Positions 24,837 through 36,209 of a stretch of 64,000 bases of DNA are shown here, piece after piece. The notes below the pieces were generated by a model that ran no database searches, was not told the DNA's origin, and worked only from the letters and a program-made list of their open reading frames with translations. Made by a program: the position numbers and the translations under genes. Every line of letters begins with the position of its first letter. Within the stretch, counting starts at the first letter, position 1. The DNA is from Kryptolebias marmoratus (Eukaryota; Chordata; Actinopteri; Cyprinodontiformes; Rivulidae): assembly GCF_001649575.2 (NCBI RefSeq), contig NC_051431.1, positions 17,490,930 through 17,554,929 on the forward strand. Direction: 5' to 3'.

Positions 24837-27130
24837 CAGACGGAACTCAAAGAAGAAGAAATCTTGTGCTGTCTGTAAGAAAACAGCCAGCAGATGGTTG
24901 ACGCATCCTGGTGCCAACAGACTGCCTTTGGGTTGGGAGAGTCGTTTGATTGTGGTTGGAATATCAAACCAGAGTGCTTGAAGGCTGCTACAGGAGGTCT
25001 AATGAAGGTTTCAGTGTGACGGCTTCACATCCTACTGTGCAGTCACTAACCATAAAAAAACAAAAACAGGAACGAGGAAGCAGCTGCTCTACTGTCTAGT
25101 TTTCCTGCCATAGCCTGAAAGTGGAAGTCAGTGATGTGTCATGTTGCAATCTGGGAATCTCTGGGGCTTATTTGGCATAGCTGTTGAAATGCCGGTATTT
25201 TGGTGATTAAAGAAATATTGCAAGTTTTTTTTTTGTCATAAATTTGGGTCAATTATGCTGCTCTCATCACGCATATTCTGATCTTATTATTTTTTAAAAT
25301 ACATGACAAAATTGTTTTTAATGGTAAGATAAAATGTAGTTGCACACAGTGTTATGACTAACCATTATTATTATAATAACAGTTTATCCCATAAAAGTGG
25401 TTTGCATGTACTGGCTTATATTACTAAGCATACTTTATCGGTTCAAGATTTTAGGGAATGCACATTTGTTTTTTGTTTTTTTTGGTCAAAGATGCCTTTT
25501 GAATATTTATGATTCTTAAATCATGGAGGTCTGGGTGAAAAGTGGTTAGCTTGCAGAAAGCTATTAAAAAAACATTGATGCTTGTCATTATCAGAAGTAC
25601 ATATGGATTAAACAAACAAGTTGTATAGTGTTTACGATGCAAAAACTTTAGAGGTGCCTACAGGCAGAGCCAAGTTAGCAGTTTCGTTCTGCTGGGATAT
25701 TAGCCTCGTTGTTTCGTTGGTCCTCGAACATTTCATGCAGACCTGACGTGAAAATCTGTCCGATATATTAAAAACTCCCCCGCTCAATACTTTGGAGATT
25801 ACAAAGAGTGTGCTGTTTTACCAAAGATACATTTTTGAAAGCAATGCAGTTTCCTTGATTCCGTCACCTGCACCTTCTTCTTTGGTTTCTACATTTTTGG
25901 AATCCGTATGATAAATGTCGCACCCTCTTGCTGCACCTGACTGCAAATCTTTCCAAGAGGCTGAATGTCTGGCTGCTTGATCTTAGGCTGAAAGGTCCCA
26001 TTCAGTCAAAACTGTAGCAGAGACTAAAAACTTGCTTTGAGTCATTTTGCTGACGCTCCACATCGGTCTGAAACTGTTATATGTTGGTGAACTTTTTTCT
26101 CTTATCTAAATATACTAATATATGCATTGACAAGACTTAAATATAGTGGTTTACATAAAATTCTTGAGGGATCAGTGCTATCAAGATCAGTCTGGCTTTA
26201 TTTTGCGGAGAAGTGCATTGAGCCATGCATGTTGGCCACATGCTCTGTAAATGTTTATAAAAACGATACACATCTTTTCTTTGCACTCATGTCATTCACA
26301 GCCAAGTGTCAACGCGCGCTGCGTGGAAGCCAGCTGTGATGAACCCGAAAGAGTTCACGAGTATTCCCTCGCCCCTGAATAAACACAGACGTGGTCAGAA
26401 CTCTTTGAGTGTTTCAGGCTCCTCCTCTGAGTATTTTTATAAAACCATAAAGTTCAGCATGCAGAGGAGTGCACAAGTCAGCTATTATTCTTGGACAGCT
26501 TTCGGATCGGCCAAGAAAACTCCAGCCATGTTCAGTTTTTAACTCTCTTCCCTTATTTGTCTCCATCTTCTCAGTCTGTCGCTCCTCTGGTATGCAGTGT
26601 CACTACTATGGTATTCTCTCTTTCTTCTTGCAGCCGCAGCAGTTTTCTTTGTAAAACAAAAAAAAGAAAAAAAGACTTGCAGAGCTTGTAGCTTGTAAAC
26701 ACAAACTAAAGAAATTGAAAAAAGCCACATCATAGCTTCAGTCTTTCAAAAATAAAAACACCTCTACACAAAATTACCCTTTATTTTCCAGTGTACCTAA
26801 TCTAAAGCTGTGTACCAAACTTAGATATGACACCACTATGAAGCACTTTTAAACTGCTGCACACTGATTTAAACAGAACCGTTTTCGAGCAGTAAAGTCA
26901 AAACAGATGAAGTCCATGAGACTGTGAAAATCAAAATCATGGTTGTCCCTTTTATTTGTGGTGTTCCTCAAAGCTCCATTCATGGCCCACTGTTGTTTCA
27001 GTTTACACGCCTTGACAATCTTGACAATCTGTAAAACATCTGTTTTTGATGCCAACCTTGCATTTATTAGTGATTTATTTTTGCAATGAAAAGCTTATCT
27101 AATAGTACTTATGTGTCTCATTTGCTGCAG

Positions 27131-27631
27131 GTGACCTACCTGGGCAAGATGACGATCCATGGGACCCAGTTCTTGTCTGGTTGCACCGAGTCGGCCGTAG
27201 TGGGGCTGGTGGAGCGCTGTGCCCTTGCCCAGCAGCAAGGCACCTCACCCTCGAACAACTCCCTGCTGGAAATCCGCCCCTTCCAGGTGCGCCTTCACCA
27301 CCTGGACGAGCGCGGCGACGCCTCGGTGACCGTGGACGCCTACCAGGTGGCGCGCATTGCCTACTGCACGGCCGACCACAGCGTCAGACCCAACATATTC
27401 GCCTGGATCTACCGAGAGATCAACGACGACCTGTCCTTCCAGATGGACTGCCACGCGGTGGAGTGCGAGAGCAAGCTGGAGGCCAAGAAGCTGGCGCACT
27501 CGATGATGGAGGCTTTCCGCAAGACTTTCCAAAGCATGAGCAGCGACGGCCGCATTCACAAGAGCGGGTCAACGGACGACTTTGCTGAGGACTCCTCCAC
27601 ACCTGACGACTCGACCCCAGACGACGGCTGA
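27131..27631 (+). CDS. pid1: pid1 coding exon 3: PTB/PID domain and C-terminus (residues 60-225)
   Basis: The final coding exon has 166 codons plus a TGA at 27629-27631, preceded by a TTTGCTGCAG acceptor. It encodes the PTB/PID domain (about residues 60-207). Recognisable PID1 blocks are VTYLGK, FLSGCTE, LLEIRPFQV, VARIAYCTADH, NIFAWIYREINDDLSFQMDC, HAVECESKLEAKKLAH and MEAFRKTFQSM. PID1 is a cytosolic adaptor. In mammals it binds the cytoplasmic tail of LRP1, and raised levels dampen insulin signalling and GLUT4 translocation. The full product is 225 residues against 217 for the equivalent human isoform. Two extra residues lie in the loop before LLEIRPF, and the rest are in the acidic tail, which carries a tandem STPDD repeat. 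The exon is much more GC-rich than its introns, and long open frames on the other strand here are shadows. Confidence 0.97.
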   Translation: MTYLGKMTIHGTQFLSGCTESAVVGLVERCALAQQQGTSPSNNSLLEIRPFQVRLHHLDERGDASVTVDAYQVARIAYCTADHSVRPNIFAWIYREINDDLSFQMDCHAVECESKLEAKKLAHSMMEAFRKTFQSMSSDGRIHKSGSTDDFAEDSSTPDDSTPDDG

Positions 27632-29340
27632 AGTGGAAGTCACTCGCATTCTTGATCTTCAAACGAATCAAAGGGGAGAGTGGAAAGACCTGCTCCTTTT
27701 CATTGTCCCCCAACTGTCTCTATCGGTTATTAATTTGGTACAAAATTTACTGACTCAATGAACCAACATGCCCAGGATAATGAAGTAGCTCATAGATAGT
27801 GTTTAGAGAAGGTAGATAACAGATTTGCATTTGGGGATAGCAAAGAGCTACCGCTTTGAGTAAATGACCCCCAAGAGACCCTTCGGAGGGTTTCAAGCCC
27901 TGCCGTAATTGCCCAGAAAAATTTGTATCAATAATTTCATTTCAACTACTGTTACTATCGCAAATGTTGAATCCTCTGGTTACTAAGCTTTTTTTTTTTT
28001 TTTTTAACTCAAAAACAGTACGATGTTTAGTCCCAGCCCACTTTTTCAATTTATGCCATGTAGGGACCAAACATAAATATGCCTGTGATCTTGTTCAGGT
28101 TCAAACCCAGAGTTCATGAGACTGTTGAAGCACATAAATTCCTTACCTGTTATCTGGATCTCTGCTACAATGCCTTTAGCCTTGATAATAACAAAGGATG
28201 TGGGAGTAAAGCCTTTAAGCACTACTTTTCACAATGATTACCTTATCCAACCCCTCCCCCCCTCTAAAAAATACTCACTGAGCGTGGATGATAGAGCTAC
28301 TACCTCTGTCTCCATTTATTACAGGAGGTACTGAGAAATCAGAGTGTGCGTTTGGTACCTGGAAACACAAAAGTGCTAAATAGGTCTCATTTCAGAAGTT
28401 CTCAGTGAAGCCAGGGGCTGTTTGAGACACTTTAATCATCCGCATCTGAGTTTTGTTTTAAATATACCAAAATCCAGGCTGCGATTAGCCTGTCAGATTA
28501 TGTGCCTCACTTTCCTCTCACATTGCAGCGTGCATGTGTGGCCACGTGTGCTTTTATGTTTTCTGCGTAACTGCTTCTGTACTGTTTCTGTACAAGTGAG
28601 CGAAAGCATCTTTGTGTGCGAAAGAGAACTAGGAGGAACTTAAAACATTAACTTAAAGTAGACTTTTCTCTTTGCCCCTAAAGTATTTTTTTATGTTACA
28701 AAGCAGACATGGTACTGTGAGCATTTGCCACGTTTTTTTGTTTTTTTTCTCCTTTCTTTTAAATCTTGTATGAAATGAAAGCTAAACCACGAGTCGGAAC
28801 GTGCCAGTCCGCTGACGTGGTGGGACCTTAAAATCACAGCCATTCGAGTGAACAACTCACACCTCCGGGCCTCTGCCGAATGTATGAGTCCGTCGTACTG
28901 TGAGCGCCTCACACCGTGTCCGGCCGCTCCGAACCTCCTCACGCTATCGCCGACAACTTGAAGGGAGCGAGATGAGCCAGACATTTCTGCTGCCCTGCGT
29001 CAGCCTGCTCCGAGACCGAGGCACCTTCCTCTCTAACGGGACTGTACCGAACAGACTAAACGCCATGTCTGGAACCAACGCAACACGATGATCTCGTGAC
29101 TCTCTGATCAGCACACACAAACCCAGATTCGAAACTATACATACTGTATGTACACAAATTGTAACTGAGTCTCGCTCAATAAGCTTATGTAAATACAAAT
29201 GTATCACTTTCCAAATATTACAGCTTAAATGGTGATAGCTATTTTACATAATAAAAAAAAATATTCTGAACCATCATATGATGCTGAAATAGTGTGATGA
29301 AAGCTACTGTGAATAATAAACGGAGAGCCTGATAGCAGTG
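27632..29340 (+). other. pid1: pid1 3' untranslated region
   Basis: This runs from the stop codon to just past the best poly(A) signal. No coding frame of note was seen. It contains a poly-T run near 27990-28006. An unusually CpG-rich patch covers about 28780-29100. A perfect Pumilio-type element TGTAAATA sits at 29188-29195. The 3' end is inferred from the signal and the GT-rich tract after it, and an alternative end is possible. Confidence 0.6.
29315..29320 (+). terminator. pid1: Poly(A) signal AATAAA for pid1
   Basis: This is a canonical AATAAA, followed 30-60 bases later by a GT-rich tract (GTGCGTGTCTGTGTG..., about 29350-29375) that would act as the downstream element. A second AATAAA lies at 29250-29255, before an A-run. 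The later one has the better context. Confidence 0.55.
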
Positions 29341-29626
29341 GCTGTGAGCGTGCGTGTCTGTGTGTGTGTGTGTGTTTGGACAAAAGTGAATGTGGTGTGA
29401 GGAAGAGTTGTGTGCAGATGAGGCCAGAAATTGGGGAGAATGTTTGTAAAGCTGTAGATTACTGTGCCATGTCTGTTTTCCAGCCCCGACGCGCTTTAAA
29501 TGTTCAAACGATGTTACCGTAAGTGTTTTCTATACAGTGTTTGCAAAGATCAAAACACAGTTGCATATAAAGTATTTACCAAGACCAAGATGCTGTGGTC
29601 TGTTTTGTCTCTAATCCACATCACAG

Positions 29627-29650
29627 CTCTCTCTCTCTCTCTCTCTCTCT
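29627..29650. repeat. (CT)12 microsatellite
   Basis: A pure CT run of 24 bases about 300 bases beyond the pid1 poly(A) signal. Confidence 0.9.
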
Positions 29651-31200
29651 TTCTCCCTTGTAGTTTATTCCCCAGAGTCATCAGATGATGGCTAAAAGAG
29701 TTTTTATTTATTTTTTTGAAATATCTTTAAACTCTGCTGGATTTTGACTGAATGGGTTTCCTGCTGCGGCTGCATGTGGGAGGAGAAACACCAGGCATGT
29801 TCAGGTTGGATCAGACACATGATGTTCTGACAAGGTGCCAGCTGAGATGTAAAGCATGACCTCGTGGTCCGCTTATCCCCCCCCCACACATACACACACG
29901 GTACCTACAGGAATGTCTTTTATTCATTTATTTATTTTGTGTCCTGTAACTAACTGGAGTTAGGGAATCAGTTTGGGGGGTGTTGTTTTTGTTTCAGAAC
30001 ATTCCCACCTGCAGCTCAGGACGTACAGGAGTGAGCAGGTCTGATCCTCTCACGCTCCACATGGCGTGCGGCGGAGGCTCCAACCAGAACAAACTCATAA
30101 AACAAAGCTTTGTGCCGTTTCCAACCACGCGTCAGGTCTGAGTGTGAGACTGCCACTGAAGGAGGTTTTACTCTCCCATTCTTCACATTCCGCAGACAGT
30201 CTCAGATCCTTTCTTTTCCTTTTTTTCTTTATTGCACTGTTGTGCTTTTTCTTGGCTTGCTGAAATGTGGCAGCCCCCCCTTCTAAGTGCCCACATCAAT
30301 AACAAGATAAACTGGCTCCTTTCTGCTTGTGTAGCTGGCAATCATTTTGCAGCTAAAAGGCCTGCAAAGAATTAGATGCAAAATGGATGCTGAGAATGAT
30401 GTTGACGTGCCACGAATGAGAATGCTGCCTCCTTCTGGCGAGCGTGGACACTGCCGCTGCTTTTTCAACGTTTTACTTTTAATACAGACTTTTTTGAACT
30501 AAGAAGGTAGTTCTTACTTTCTGTAAGGCTTAAGAAAGACACATTTGACTTCTGCAAAAGCAATATGATTGTTTTTATAAAACCTTTTTGCCGTGTGAGC
30601 TGAGCTCTCTGTCTCCCTGTTCCCCGTGCACAGGCTTCACTGTTTCGGCCTCTTTGTGTTTGATCTCGGTTGAGTTTACACCCTGCGTTTTGCGCTCGAT
30701 TGGGCCCTTGTGTCTGCCTGACCCACTTCCAACGGTGCGTCACGGCAGAGGAAGGGTCCTGTCGGGGGCCCCACAAGGAGGCCACCTCAACCGCTTGCGT
30801 TTCCCAGCTCCGCTGAGGCTTCAGCCAGTCAAGTCAGCTCACAATAAGCCCTTTGTTACCGCTCCAGTTGGCTGCTTCTCCTCTCAAAAAAACCGCCTGC
30901 CCATCCACCTGCCAAGGGCCCGCACACTTGAGGTCAGCTTGGGAAGAGAGCTGTGCCAGTGCGGCCTCTGATCAGACTCCATTTTATTTCCTTCCCGAGC
31001 TGTGGGCCTCGCGGAGTAAAAGTGCGGTGGAGCACTGGAAACACACGGAGCATGTGTGTGAAGTCGAGCACGACCTGTGCGCATTCTTCCTGCCTGGATC
31101 CTCACTCAAACACGGACTTTTAGAACACCAGATGCAAGGGCACACATGGTGAAAGATTTTCTTCCCCCCCTTTTTTATATTTGTATTTAAAATATCTTTT

Positions 31201-31220
31201 TGTTGTTGTTGTTGTTGTTG
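31201..31220. repeat. (TGT)n microsatellite
   Basis: A perfect trinucleotide array of about 20 bases following a T-rich run. Confidence 0.9.
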
Positions 31221-32367
31221 CAGTGCCTGACATCAGTTTTGTGTAGAAGAAAGGCAGGTGTATTTCAAAATGAGAAAACCATTTCTGAAAGATGCTTTAA
31301 GTTTGTTTTGACAGGTTGCATGCAGTAAAGTTTTATTTTTTGTTATGCAGGATGTTAAATTATATTAAATCAGCTTTTAAAACCTGCTTATTGGCCCATG
31401 CTCATATTCAGTCAACCAGACTTTGATTATGAAAATCTGTAGATATGATTATATCTACAGGTTCTAAAATAATATTACTACCTATCTGCACTCATGATCT
31501 AAATAATATCAATAAATGCAAAAGAAATTACGTAAATAATCCAGTGTAAAATGCAAAGCTGAACTTGTTAATGCACCTGCTGGGTTTCCATCTGAGTTTT
31601 TTTAATCCAGACTGACCCTGATATTGACAAATAAAATGGTGGTTTGATTATTTTAAACAACTTAATATGGCACAAGTGACAGCGCAGCAACCTGGAAACA
31701 AAAAGCAGAGTTGAACCAAGCCAATATGCCATTCTGAAAGCAAAGAATTTCTACACATACGTTGGAGAAAGCAGCACTGATATGACCATTAATTTATTGT
31801 GTTCATCCTAACGAGAGCTTGAGTCAGCAACCGCTTCAGGATTTTGGACAACTGCCTTATTTTATGTTTATGCTTAAAAAGTGACTGCGTCCATATAGTT
31901 GAGATAAAACCTGTGGTGAGTTGTAGTGGAGTTATTACCGGTACTGCCTCTATGGAACAGAGGCTTCCAGTACCACATGTATGCCACTGCTAAACCTGCT
32001 AGCCGCGAATATTTGTCACCCTTCATTTTCTCTGTTTAATACATCAATATGGAGGCGTTCTCCCTGTAGAGGTATAGCACACTTGTGACCATGGTTTCCA
32101 CTTTGTAATCCTTTTAAAAAATCTAATTGCAATGACAGAAACAGACGCAGGCTCCGTTTTATTGTTTTGCAGAGGGTGTTGAAAAAGGCAGCCCATCCTG
32201 AAAAACACTGTGCTGCTCCAGAATCAACTGGAAACAATACCACTACCTTGTGGTAGCGCGCTACTACCAGCTGCCAGTGGAAGAAGAAAAGAAATACATC
32301 CACCGAATATAATATATTCATATTTTACCAACTCTTGGAATGTCTGAAGATCACTCCCCATCCCTAC

Positions 32368-32605
32368 TATACTGAACAAAAATATAAACACAACACTTTT
32401 GTTTTTGCTAACCATTTTTTATGAGCTGAACTCAAAGATCTAAAACTTTTTCTATGTACACAAAAGACCTTTTTCTCTCAAATATTATTCCCAAATTTGT
32501 GTAAACCTGTGTTTGTGAGCACTTCTCCTTTGCTGAGATGATCCATCCACCTCACAGGTGTGGCACATCAAGATGCTGATTAGACAGCAGGATTATTGCA
32601 TTATT
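32368..32605 (+). mobile_element. Tc1/mariner relic, left end only
   Basis: Starts TATACTGAACAAAAATATAA at 32368 and continues with AACTTTTTCTATGTACACAA, CACTTCTCCTTTGCTGAGAT, CCACCTCACAGGTGTGGCAC and AAGATGCTGATTAGACAGCA, matching the left end of a widespread fish Tc1-like element as I remember it. The match stops near 32600, before the transposase, so only the terminal inverted repeat and leader survive. A TAAAA-rich filler follows. Confidence 0.75.
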
Positions 32606-32644
32606 GCACACACAGAGAACTGTTGAAACCTAAAATAAAAATGA

Positions 32645-32665
32645 ATAAAATAAAATAAAATAAAA
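32645..32665. repeat. (TAAAA)4 simple repeat
   Basis: A short pentanucleotide array just after the Tc1-like relic. Confidence 0.85.
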
Positions 32666-33641
32666 ACATTTGGCTCTGATGTGCCAGTGCTTAATATTCA
32701 TAATGTAAAACAATTTATCTGGAAAAAGTGTAAAAAAATAAATTTTAAGGCCTCAAATTTATAGTCTTTGAATCTAAAAGAGCTATTTTTGGGGAATATT
32801 TTGAATTGAAACATAATTTTGTTTATTTGAAACAAATATTTTATTAGCTAATTAGTTTTTTTCCTATGTTTTGCTTTTGACAAGTAAACTGATTAGCCAC
32901 AGCACATTATTTACTCATTTAGCACACAGTTTTTAATTACTTTGACTATATTGTGCATGTTAAACTGTATTTTGCTTTCAGACAAATTAATTAATTTTTT
33001 TAATGGCTGCAGTACCTAAAAATAATTTTTTAAAAAACATCACAAAGTTGTTTTTGAAACTTTGAGTGAAAAACAGCTGCTGGGAAACTATTAAGAAAAA
33101 TGCCAGAAGTAATGATTTTAGCATTTAGTAAGAACCGAAAACTATTTTACCTTCTCAAGTACGGAGTAATGTATCCGCCAGAGCAGGGGATGAAGGATCT
33201 CCTTCAGACATACAAGCATTTCCTCTGATCATGTCCAGATCCCCTCTCATCCCTCCTGCTTGATGGGTCCCCGAGGCCTTTGTGTGATTTAAGATTCCTG
33301 CCAAAATGAAATGTGGGCTGGAATGATGCAGGGGTTCCTGTGCCTTCATGTTACAACACAAGACAGACTCCCTGTTAACCGAAGCCCCAAGCATTCAGCA
33401 TTGAAAATCCAAAGAAGTCACACGTTTAGAGACAAAACATCCCTGAAACAGAGGAAATTTCTGGGCTGCGCTTCACGAGGAGCTGGACTGAGCAAAGATT
33501 GAAGGTCTGAGAGAAGAATAAACTGAAACAGCTGCTGTTGTTTGGAGGTTGAATCATGTGCAGTCAATGAAAATGGGCTTTTTCTGAACAAAATATTCAG
33601 CTATGTTTGTTTTTTTTTCTGTTTTTTTTTTTTGTCTGACA

Positions 33642-33669
33642 CATTGTGAGGAAATTCCTCCTCACAATG
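33642..33669. repeat. Short perfect hairpin
   Basis: CATTGTGAGGA and its exact reverse complement flank a 6-base loop. No terminator-like or RNA-gene context. Function unknown. Confidence 0.5.
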
Positions 33670-33761
33670 GAAAAAGCTGTTCCTGGCATTTAAGGAAGCA
33701 GAAAAGTGAGGGAACATTTGACTAAAGAAGATAGATTTTACAGCACACAAGTGAGCATGCT

Positions 33762-34075
33762 CTTTAAAGGAATATTCCAGCCATTTTGAAGTGGGATTAC
33801 TGTGGAAAGGTTATGAATATCTTATCAGTTAGAGATAACTTGAGCAACCTTTGGCAAAAAACAGTTTACATCCAGCAGGACTGATGAGCTAATGGCTAAC
33901 CCGAATGTAGCTGCTGTTCGAAACATCAATAAATAAAACATTGGTGCTTTGTAAAAACCTCTTTTCATTGACCTTTATACTTCCATGAGTTTCATTTTGC
34001 AAAGCTATTTCTTATGGTTACTTGTAATTGCTAATAGTGGCAGTAGCAGGTAGCTGTAGCACTTCAGATACAGCC
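33762..34075 (+). repeat. Dispersed repeat family R2, copy 1
   Basis: Opens TTTAAAGGAATATTCCAGCC then TTTTGAAGTGGGATT, and contains GACTGATGAGCTAATGGCTA. Near its end is GTAGCTGTAGCACTTCAG (34050-34067). It aligns with 42606-42850. I recall this 'TTTAAAGTGATAGTTCAG...GAAGTGGGGTTC' family as common in teleosts, but do not know its class. Confidence 0.6.
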
Positions 34076-34206
34076 TGTGGCCAGTTTCATATTTCTGCTG
34101 ACATTAGGCGTTATGCAAAATTGATGTTCATTAGCGGCTCCTGAGCATAAAAATCAGTGGGGCAGACATTGGCTTTGATCCCTGAATCCCTAACCACACC
34201 CAAATA

Positions 34207-34836
34207 CATCATATTGCCAAAAGTATTCACTCATCCATCCAAATAATTGAAGTCAGGTGTTCTAAACACCTCCATGACCACAGGCGTATAAAACCAAGCA
34301 CCTAGGCATGCAGACTGCTTCTACAAACATTTGTGAAAGAACAGGTCGCTCTCAGGAGCTCAGTGCAGTGATAGAATGCCATCTGTGCAATAAGTCCAGT
34401 TCTGAAATTTCCTCACTACTTCCCCAGTCAACTGTTAGTGGTGTTATAACAAAGTGGTAGTGATTGGGAACGACAGTAACTCAGTCCCAAAGTGATAGCA
34501 CACTTATAGCAGACGCTGAGGCTCATAGTGCACAGAGGTCAGACCTCCAAACTTCACGTGGCCTTCAGATTAGTTTAAGAACAGTGTGTAGAGAGCTTCA
34601 TGGAATGGGTTTCCATGGCTGAGCAGCTGCGTCCAATCCTTATATAACCAAGTGTGGAACAAAGCATTGGGTGTAAAGCACGCTGCCACTGGACTCTAGA
34701 GCGGTGGAGACATGCTCTCTGGAGTGACGAATCCCGCTTCTCTGTCTGGCAATCTGATGGATGAGTCTTGGTTTGGTGGTTGCCAGGAGAACAGTACTTG
34801 TCTGACTGCATTGTGCCAAGTGTAAAGTTTGGTGGA
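34207..34836 (+). pseudogene. Decayed Tc1/mariner transposase, 3'-truncated element
   Basis: The left end has ATATTGCCAAAAGTATTCAC, the leader contains ATAAAACCAAGCACCTAGGC, and the coding part follows. A clear transposase block LWSDESRFSVWQSDG is encoded at 34717-34761, directly followed by an in-frame TGA where Tc1 elements usually have Arg (CGA to TGA, typical CpG decay). Several internal deletions remove parts of the DNA-binding region. The similarity ends at GTTTGGTGGA (34836), so the second half of the catalytic domain and the right inverted repeat are missing. It cannot be mobile. A reverse-strand open frame here is a shadow. Confidence 0.85.
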
Positions 34837-34839
34837 AAA

Positions 34840-35870
34840 TTAACTTTAAGAAAGAGTTTCAGTCATTTATTTCTTATATAATACAAATTTACTGTCTATG
34901 TTTGCATGATGTGTCACCCAAAACCCCAAAACGACTAAAACAACACAGACGCTCCACAAATAATTAGTAGCCTCATATTTAAGGCTGTTGTTATTTTTTC
35001 TGAACCAAACCATTAAAGTATGCTCTTCAATTTATTAGAGCAGTGTCAGATAGAGGTAGGTCAGTTAATCAGTCAGCCCATTAACTTGGCAGATATGTGA
35101 CGTGTTTTTGTTAAATAATTGGCCATGTCTGAGCAAAGCTAACTGATTCACTAAACAGCTGCACAGTGGGCAGCACAGTGCCACTTCTGCTGTGCAGACA
35201 GTAAACGTGTCACCAGTGTGCTCACTTTTAGAAAAATAACCTGCCAGTGAGAAAAACAGGCTCTGATCTGACGCTGGGTCCCAGAGGTAAACTATTAAAG
35301 ACCTTATAGTACCTACAGTATACGCCCCAGTGTTATCATCCCCGTGTGAGGCAGAACAGCTCATACACGAGCATGTGTTTTAATTTAAAAACTGCAGCCA
35401 GATGGCTCAACAAAAGTCTAATTCCTAATGAAGGGATTTCACCGTGCCAAGTGTGATACCTGCAGCCAACTTGTGAGCGTTAGACGAAGAAAACCACCTA
35501 AAGTGTCACCAGATCTGCACAGAAGAACAGAAGGAAAAACAACCAGCAGCTCCTGCTCCAAACTGGAGCCCACTGTTTTGTTTTCTATAGAAAGAACATC
35601 CTCCTGTACAACCCCCTCCCCACACACACACACATATATGTCCAATAAATGCTTACTTACATTAGGCAACTGGGCGTCATTTCTTTTGCTAATAAACAAC
35701 TATATTTTATGTCAAATAAACATACTGGGCAGAAAAAAAAAAGAAAAGAGAAGAAATCGGCATCATGACATGTTGGTTCCAGATGTTAAGGAAAATGTTG
35801 GGTAATCCGTCTATGTCACTAGAGTAGCTGGGCCAAACAGCTCGGGAAACAAACATACCAAAGTATCCAG
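34840..35870. other. Intergenic, no gene seen
   Basis: AT-rich DNA with no recognisable coding region. The 125-codon + frame at 35428-35805 contains low-complexity runs and a CA-type microsatellite and resembles nothing I know. Confidence 0.5.
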
Positions 35871-35874
35871 AGCA

Positions 35875-36203
35875 TGGAGTCACTGAAGTTCATTGAAGGG
35901 ATGCATATCGCCCATCTCATGCCGAGGCAAAGCTTTACATAACAAACAATGAATGATTTAGTGTTAGTGCTCATAGTATGTGTTGGGGGATAACTCTCAG
36001 ATACTGCCACACCAAATTTTAGCTAAATATCTGTAAAACTGGGTGTGTTTTAGGCATTTTTGTGTTATGTAAAGTCAGCTGGCTGTGGCGGCCATGTTGA
36101 ATTGAATTGAATTTAAAAGTTAATCGGTTTTAGTTGTTTATATGCTGCTACGTTTCTGGGAGTTTCATTAAAATTCCTTCAGTGATTCATGAGATATTTT
36201 GCT
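35875..36203 (+). repeat. Dispersed repeat family R1, copy D
   Basis: Forward copy with the 5' part also present: GATGCATATCGCCCATCTCA, ATGCCGAGGCAAAG, GGGGGATAACTCTCAGATAC, CCAAATTTTAGCTAAATATC, GGCGGCCATGTTGAATTGAA, GGAGTTTCATTAAAATTCCT and TTCATGAGATATTTTGCT. It shares the extra 5' module with copy E only. Confidence 0.7.
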
Positions 36204-36209
36204 TTTTTT

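Larger units (their letters stand above)
15176..27130 (+). other. pid1: pid1 intron 2 (12.0 kb)
   Basis: Bounded by GTAGGATC and TTTGCTGCAG. No gene was seen in 15240-16460, 16760-19000, 19090-20800, 20860-22990 or 24840-27080. These are AT-rich with isolated CpG patches (15900-16030, 26310-26420). The block 23000-23500 is GC-richer and is listed separately. Confidence 0.85.
29345..32365. other. Intergenic DNA downstream of pid1
   Basis: No gene recognised. A GC-richer block at about 30560-31150 has long but unfamiliar open frames. Simple repeats lie at 29357-29375 (GT), 29627-29650 (CT) and 31201-31220 (TGT). About 32010-32365 may be an old repeat ending CATCCCTAC, but I could not identify it. 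Confidence 0.5.

Noticed and set aside
27245..27559. Reverse-strand 104-codon frame opposite pid1 exon 3
   Set aside because: Shadow of the GC-rich coding exon. No known domain in the reverse frame.
27181..27588. 135-codon + frame overlapping exon 3 in another phase
   Set aside because: Out-of-frame shadow of pid1, Pro/Arg/Gly-rich as expected for a shifted GC-rich exon.
30588..30971. 127-codon + frame in the GC-rich block downstream of pid1
   Set aside because: No recognisable similarity or domain. Kept only as a compositional observation.
35428..35805. 125-codon + frame
   Set aside because: Contains microsatellite and Lys/Arg-rich low-complexity runs, with no splice or domain support.
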